DNA from: UBA1801 sp035353395
Lineage (GTDB): Bacteria; Acidobacteriota; Holophagae; Holophagales; Holophagaceae
Direction of reading: 5' to 3'
Assembly: GCA_035353395.1 (NCBI GenBank)
Contig: DAOPZL010000009.1
Location: 15,202-79,201, forward strand
Length of the DNA stretch: 64,000 nt
Shown: piece by piece, positions 60,232 to 64,000 of the stretch
How positions within the stretch are numbered: the first letter of the stretch is position 1
Layout of the letters: every line of letters begins with the position of its first letter
The notes under the pieces: model-generated
The model's input: only the letters and a program-made list of their open reading frames with translations
Database searches by the model: none
What the model was told of the DNA's origin: nothing
Position numbers and translations under genes: made by a program

Positions 60232-62405
60232 TGAGCGCCATTCCTGATTTCTCCAAAGTCGAGATGAAGACCGCCGCCGGGCAGGGGCTCGCCGCGTGGA
60301 AGGCCAAGGCCGGCGACACCTCCTCCCTGGCCTGGATGACCAACGAGCAGATCCGCGTGAAGACCCTCTACAGCGCCGAGGACATGGCGAAAACGGAGCA
60401 CCTGCCCTACCTGGCGGGCATTCCGCCCTTCCTGCGCGGGCCCTACGCGTCCATGTACGTGATCCGTCCCTGGACGGTGCGGCAGTACGCGGGCTTCTCC
60501 ACCGCCGAGGCCTCCAACGCCTTCTACCGCCGCAACCTCGCGGCGGGCCAGAAGGGCCTCTCCGTGGCCTTCGACCTGGCCACGCACCGCGGCTACGACT
60601 CCGACCATCCCCGGGTCGTGGGCGACGTGGGCAAGGCGGGCGTCGCCATCGACTGCATCCTGGACATGAAGATCCTCTTCGACCAGATCCCCCTGGACAA
60701 GATGAGCGTCTCCATGACCATGAACGGCGCCGTGCTGCCGGTGATGGCCTTCTACATCGTGGCGGGCCTCGAGCAGGGCGTGAAGCTGGAACAGCTGAGC
60801 GGGACCATCCAGAACGACATCCTCAAGGAGTTCATGGTCCGCAACACCTACATCTATCCGCCCAAGCCCTCGATGCAGATCATCGCGGACATCATCGCCT
60901 ACACGTCGAAGAACATGCCGAAGTTCAACTCCATCTCCATCTCCGGCTACCACATGCAGGAAGCCGGCGCCACGGCGGACCTGGAGATGGCCTACACCCT
61001 GGCGGACGGTCTGGAATACGTCCGCGCGGGCCTGAAGGCGGGCATGAAGGTGGACGAGTTCGCGCCCAGGCTCTCCTTCTTCTGGGCCGAGGGCATGAAC
61101 TACTTCATGGAGGTGGCCAAGCTCCGCGCCGCGCGCCTCCTGTGGGCCAAGCTCCTCAAGGGCTTCGACTGCAAGGATCCCAAGTCCATGGCCCTGCGCA
61201 CCCACAGCCAGACCTCCGGCTGGTCCCTGGCGGAGCAGGATCCCTTCAACAACGTCGTCCGCACCTGCGTCGAGGCCATGGCCGCCTCCCTGGGCCACAC
61301 CCAGTCGCTGCACACCAACGCCCTCGACGAGGCCATCGCCCTGCCGACGGACTTCAGCGCCCGCATTGCGCGGAACACCCAGCTCTTCCTCCAGGACGAG
61401 ACCGGCATCTGCAGGATCGTGGATCCCTGGGGCGGCGCCTTCTACCTGGAGAGCCTCACCCACGAGCTCGCGCACCTGGGCTGGAAGCACATCCAGGAAG
61501 TCGAGAAGCTGGGCGGCATGGCCGCGGCCACGGAATCCGGGCTGCCCAAGCTGCGCATCGAGGAGGCCGCCGCCCGCAGGCAGGCCAAGATCGACAGCGG
61601 CAGCGAGACCATCGTGGGCGTGAACAAGTACCGGCTCGCCAAGGAGGATCCCATCGAGATCCTCGACGTGGACAACGTCGAAGTCCGCCGCCAGCAGCTG
61701 GAACGTCTGGCCAAGCTCAAGGCCGGGCGCGACACTGCGGCCGTCCAGGCGGCCCTGGCCGCCCTCACCCGGTGCGCCGAGACCGGCGAAGGCAACCTGC
61801 TCGAGCTGAGCGTGGAGGCCGCCAAGGTGCGGGCTTCCCTCGGCGAGATCAGCGATGCCCTCGAGAAGGTCTGGGGCCGTCACAAAGCGGAGATCCGCAT
61901 GGTTTCTGGCGTCTACAGTTCGGAATACTCCAAGGGCGACGAGGTCGCGGAAGTGCGCGCCCTCACGGAGGCCTTCGCGAAGGTGGAAGGCCGCCGTCCT
62001 CGCATCCTGGTGGCCAAGCTGGGCCAGGACGGCCACGACCGCGGCGCCAAGGTGGTGGCCACGGCCTACGCCGACCTGGGCTTCGACGTGGACATGGGCC
62101 CCCTCTTCCAGACCCCGGAAGAGGCCGCGCGCATGGCCGTGGAGAACGACGTCCACATCGTCGCCATGTCCAGCCTCGCCGCGGGACACAAGACCCTGCT
62201 GCCCCAGCTCGTGGGCGAGCTGAAGAAGCTGGGCCGGGAGGACATCGTGGTCGTCGCCGGCGGCGTGATCCCCGCCCAGGACTACGACGCCCTGCGCCAG
62301 GCCGGCGCCGCCGCGATCTTCGGTCCCGGCACCAACATCCCGTACAGCGCCAAGGTAGTGCTGGCCGAGCTGGACCGAAGGCTGGGCCTGGGCCTGTTCA
62401 AGTAG
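60231..62405 (+). CDS. mutB: Methylmalonyl-CoA mutase, large (alpha) subunit
   Basis: The 724-residue catalytic subunit. The substrate barrel shows [66 protein letters not shown] and [10 protein letters not shown]. The C-terminal cobalamin-binding domain has the lower axial ligand His at about residue 602 in [13 protein letters not shown], plus SSLAAGH and VVAGGVIP. It starts at ATG 60231, sharing one base with the mutA stop (TGATG). Together with the kor operon it points to succinyl-CoA/propionyl-CoA metabolism. A weak terminator-like hairpin follows. Confidence 0.96.
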   Translation: MSAIPDFSKVEMKTAAGQGLAAWKAKAGDTSSLAWMTNEQIRVKTLYSAEDMAKTEHLPYLAGIPPFLRGPYASMYVIRPWTVRQYAGFSTAEASNAFYRRNLAAGQKGLSVAFDLATHRGYDSDHPRVVGDVGKAGVAIDCILDMKILFDQIPLDKMSVSMTMNGAVLPVMAFYIVAGLEQGVKLEQLSGTIQNDILKEFMVRNTYIYPPKPSMQIIADIIAYTSKNMPKFNSISISGYHMQEAGATADLEMAYTLADGLEYVRAGLKAGMKVDEFAPRLSFFWAEGMNYFMEVAKLRAARLLWAKLLKGFDCKDPKSMALRTHSQTSGWSLAEQDPFNNVVRTCVEAMAASLGHTQSLHTNALDEAIALPTDFSARIARNTQLFLQDETGICRIVDPWGGAFYLESLTHELAHLGWKHIQEVEKLGGMAAATESGLPKLRIEEAAARRQAKIDSGSETIVGVNKYRLAKEDPIEILDVDNVEVRRQQLERLAKLKAGRDTAAVQAALAALTRCAETGEGNLLELSVEAAKVRASLGEISDALEKVWGRHKAEIRMVSGVYSSEYSKGDEVAEVRALTEAFAKVEGRRPRILVAKLGQDGHDRGAKVVATAYADLGFDVDMGPLFQTPEEAARMAVENDVHIVAMSSLAAGHKTLLPQLVGELKKLGREDIVVVAGGVIPAQDYDALRQAGAAAIFGPGTNIPYSAKVVLAELDRRLGLGLFK

Positions 62406-62424
62406 CCCGCACCGGGCATCCGGG

Positions 62425-62455
62425 GAAAGGGAGCCGCGAGGCTCCCTTTCTCGTG
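62425..62455 (+). terminator. Hairpin after mutB, probable terminator
   Basis: GAAAGGGAGCC and GGCTCCCTTTC form an eleven-base-pair stem with a four-base loop (GCGA), 20 bp after the mutB stop. The following bases are only moderately T-rich (TCGTG), so termination may be partial. Confidence 0.55.
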
Positions 62456-62482
62456 TCCGGGCCTATCCGGGGACACTTCCGG

Positions 62483-63352
62483 CTACGGTTCGGCCGTGCG
62501 CCAGTGCCCGTCGCACAAGTGCCGAAGATACCGGCTTGAGTCACTTCTCGACAGGCACTGGATCCTGTGTTCCGGATCCGAGCCCAGGAACTCGTCGACA
62601 TGGGTGCTCACCACGTCCGGCCCGGTCGTGTAGATCACGTCGTAGTCTTCATGGACCGGCATCGCTCGGCGCTCCCTGCAGAGGTCCAGGATGCCCTGGA
62701 TGTGTTCCGATCCCTGCCGCGCCATGAGGATGTAGTTGCTGATCCGGAGGGCGCATTCCGGCGCGCCGTTCCTGATTCGTTTCGACCGGGTCTGCTCGAT
62801 GAAGTCGCTGGACAAGGTGCATTCCTCAAAGAACAGGTCCGCGTGCCTGTGCTTCCTGTACAGGGCGCTGAACGATCTCCGGGCTTCGATGTCCAGGTCG
62901 CAGTAGATGCCGCCGCAGTATTTCAGGACGACGTATCTCGCGAAGTCTGATTTCTGGATCCGCCTGGAATAATGGTTGTAAATTTCAATTTCCTGAGCGT
63001 TCATGATCGAAAGGACATCCGCCTCTGTCCACAAGACGTGATGGAATCCGCGGTTGCGCCTCCGGAAGCTCCTCAGCGTCGTCCTGAGATGGTCCGGGAA
63101 GTCCGCGTCGAACAGGAGCAGCCTGTGGATGATCCTGGGAACGATCCGGCGCTTCCGTGCCTCGGCGCAGACCTGCTCGACGTCGCGGACGCCGAGGTAG
63201 GTCCCGGGGTCCGGGAGGTCCTGTCTCCCCCTCCCGACGATCATGCGCCCGAGCATCCGTCCGAGCTTGTCGATCCATGTTTCCGAAGGCAGGCTGGCTC
63301 TCTGCATGTCTTGAATCCGCGTTTCGTGAAGGAGGACATCGTGCTCGGTCAC
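62483..63352 (-). CDS. Glycosyltransferase with DxD motif, GT32/capsular-type (OCH1-like)
   Basis: A 289-residue soluble glycosyltransferase. IVPRIIHRLLLFDADFPDHL and the diagnostic KSDFARYVVLKYCGGIYCDLDIEAR (residues about 133-158; the GG-Y-x-D-x-D motif binds nucleotide-sugar and metal) match the Gly_transf_sug/GT32 family. Start GTG 63352 and ATG 63307 (MQRASLPSE) are both possible; neither has a good ribosome-binding site. It is alone, with an AT-rich promoter zone upstream. Its G+C is somewhat lower than its neighbours by eye, suggesting acquisition. The sugar and acceptor are unknown. Confidence 0.78.
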   Translation of the reverse strand: MTEHDVLLHETRIQDMQRASLPSETWIDKLGRMLGRMIVGRGRQDLPDPGTYLGVRDVEQVCAEARKRRIVPRIIHRLLLFDADFPDHLRTTLRSFRRRNRGFHHVLWTEADVLSIMNAQEIEIYNHYSRRIQKSDFARYVVLKYCGGIYCDLDIEARRSFSALYRKHRHADLFFEECTLSSDFIEQTRSKRIRNGAPECALRISNYILMARQGSEHIQGILDLCRERRAMPVHEDYDVIYTTGPDVVSTHVDEFLGSDPEHRIQCLSRSDSSRYLRHLCDGHWRTAEP

Positions 63353-63393
63353 TGTTTGTATGATTGTATGCGAATAATGATGAAAATATAGTG

Positions 63394-63422
63394 ATTATAT
63401 ATGCATTTATTGCAAAATCGAA
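63394..63422 (-). promoter_or_regulatory. Candidate promoter of the GT32-like gene
   Basis: On the minus strand TTCGAT (63422-63417) and a perfect TATAAT (63399-63394) are spaced by 17 bp, about 42 bp before the GTG start. The 60 bp downstream are strongly AT-rich. Confidence 0.45.
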
Positions 63423-63443
63423 ACCGGCGGACGGCGCGCGGGC

Positions 63444-64000
63444 CTACGTGAGATCGTCCGCCGCCGTCGAAACCCGGTTCCGGCCGGACTGCTTGGCGTG
63501 GTAGAGGGCCTGGTCGACCCGCCTCAGGACCGTATCAGGATCCGGATCGTCTGGGTGGATGACGGATACGCCGAAGCTGGCGGTCACCTGGAAGGATCCT
63601 CCGCAGGGGAGCGGCATCCGCAGGGCCTCGATGGCCTCCCGGAGGCGTTCCGCCAGGACGCCGGTCCCCTCGAGGGGGGTTTCCGGCAGGAGCGCGACGA
63701 ACTCCTCGCCGCCGAACCGGCCGATGGCGTCGCTCTTCCTGAGCTTCTCCGTGAAGACCTTCGCCAGGGCCTTGAGGACCTCGTCGCCGGCGTCGTGGCC
63801 GTAGCTGTCGTTGACCTGCTTGAAATGGTCGACGTCGATCATGATGATCCCGGTGGGCCGCTTGTAGCGCCGGGTCTGGAGATGGGCGCGCTGGATCGCC
63901 TCGGTGAGGTGCCTGCGGTTGAGCAGGCCGGTGAGGCCGTCGATGGAGGCCAGGCGCTGGATCTGCCGGAAGAGCTTGGAGTTCTCGATGGCGATGGCGA
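63444..64000 (-). CDS. Diguanylate cyclase (GGDEF) protein, partial
   Basis: The C-terminal part of a c-di-GMP-synthesising enzyme; its 5' end lies beyond the window. The visible 185 residues start with AIAIENSKLFRQIQRLA, the typical end of a GAF domain, then LTGLLNRRHL, the metal-binding MIDVDHFKQVND, the active-site GGEEF in GRFGGEEFVALLPE, and GVSVIHPDDPDPD before the C-terminal LYHAKQSGRNRVST. GGEEF is intact, and the inhibitory I-site RKSD lies five residues before it, so both catalysis and product inhibition are expected. It ends with a short acidic tail and is followed by the GT32-like gene in the same direction. Confidence 0.92.
   Translation of the reverse strand, partial: AIAIENSKLFRQIQRLASIDGLTGLLNRRHLTEAIQRAHLQTRRYKRPTGIIMIDVDHFKQVNDSYGHDAGDEVLKALAKVFTEKLRKSDAIGRFGGEEFVALLPETPLEGTGVLAERLREAIEALRMPLPCGGSFQVTASFGVSVIHPDDPDPDTVLRRVDQALYHAKQSGRNRVSTAADDLT

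Noticed and set aside
1..64000. tRNA or rRNA genes, CRISPR arrays, transposases
   Set aside because: No cloverleaf-sized gap with GTTCRA-type T-arm, no rRNA-like conserved stretch, no regularly spaced repeats and no transposase or integrase reading frame were seen.

Overview
The window is a dense, high-G+C bacterial chromosome segment of 56 protein genes, most separated by only a few bases or overlapping. I see no rRNA, tRNA, CRISPR array, insertion sequence or replication origin. The content suggests a Gram-negative, non-fermenting bacterium of the Acidobacteriota, perhaps class Holophagae. It combines a four-subunit 2-oxoacid:ferredoxin oxidoreductase, two-subunit methylmalonyl-CoA mutase, PEGA-type Ser/Thr kinase, large hybrid histidine kinases, a type VI secretion effector cluster and a periplasmic alpha-2-macroglobulin operon. 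That placement is inference; no marker gene here settles it.

Region by region. 0.1-2.8 kb: a leftward fur-add-nrnA operon, facing a gene that appears to fuse a tautomerase-like domain to a winged helix. 3.4-7.2 kb: aroC, a spore-photolyase-like radical SAM gene and dnaX. 7.3-12 kb: two hybrid sensor kinases facing each other. 12-20.3 kb: ispE, map, an unknown gene, a quinone reductase-like flavoprotein, a gamma-glutamyltransferase without signal peptide, DAHP synthase, an Lrp regulator, a cysteine desulfurase-like enzyme and an isochorismatase-like hydrolase. 20.3-26.5 kb: an accessory island with an AT-rich promoter zone, orphan vgrG, a Tle-type lipase effector and its Tli4-type immunity protein. 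The effector and immunity genes share a sharp drop in G+C.

26.4-32.1 kb: geranylgeranyl reductase-like oxidoreductase, second Lrp regulator, thrC overlapping an ApgM-like gene (candidate homoserine kinase), DUF554 and YbaK proteins. 32.2-35.7 kb: the korDABC operon with a GNAT gene. 35.9-41.6 kb: two-subunit L-serine dehydratase, a response regulator coupled to truA, a PHP phosphoesterase, an isolated FlhB C-terminal-like domain and a cellulose-synthase-like glycosyltransferase. 41.7-46.4 kb: PEGA Ser/Thr kinase, an unknown membrane protein, a DUF465 peptide and hutI.

46.4-56.3 kb: an operon in the same order as E. coli yfaA-T-S-P/Q and related to the Pseudomonas mag operon. It encodes DUF2138, DUF1175, alpha-2-macroglobulin (with a CVEQ thioester), DUF2135 and DUF2300 proteins; the last carries the full SxxK/SxN/KTG signature of penicillin-binding proteins. 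56.3-62.4 kb: an ArgR-type regulator beside a cluster of palindromes, a small cysteine-rich protein, rpe, and mutAB preceded by a possible 13-codon leader peptide. 62.5-64 kb: a GT32-like glycosyltransferase and a diguanylate cyclase cut by the window end.

Themes: amino-acid metabolism (aroC, DAHP synthase, thrC, sdaA, hutI, two Lrp and one ArgR regulators); ferredoxin-linked and propionyl/methylmalonyl-CoA carbon flow; and envelope offence and defence (T6SS effector, alpha-2-macroglobulin). Several starts look leaderless, with a -10-like TAnnnT 8 nt before ATG.
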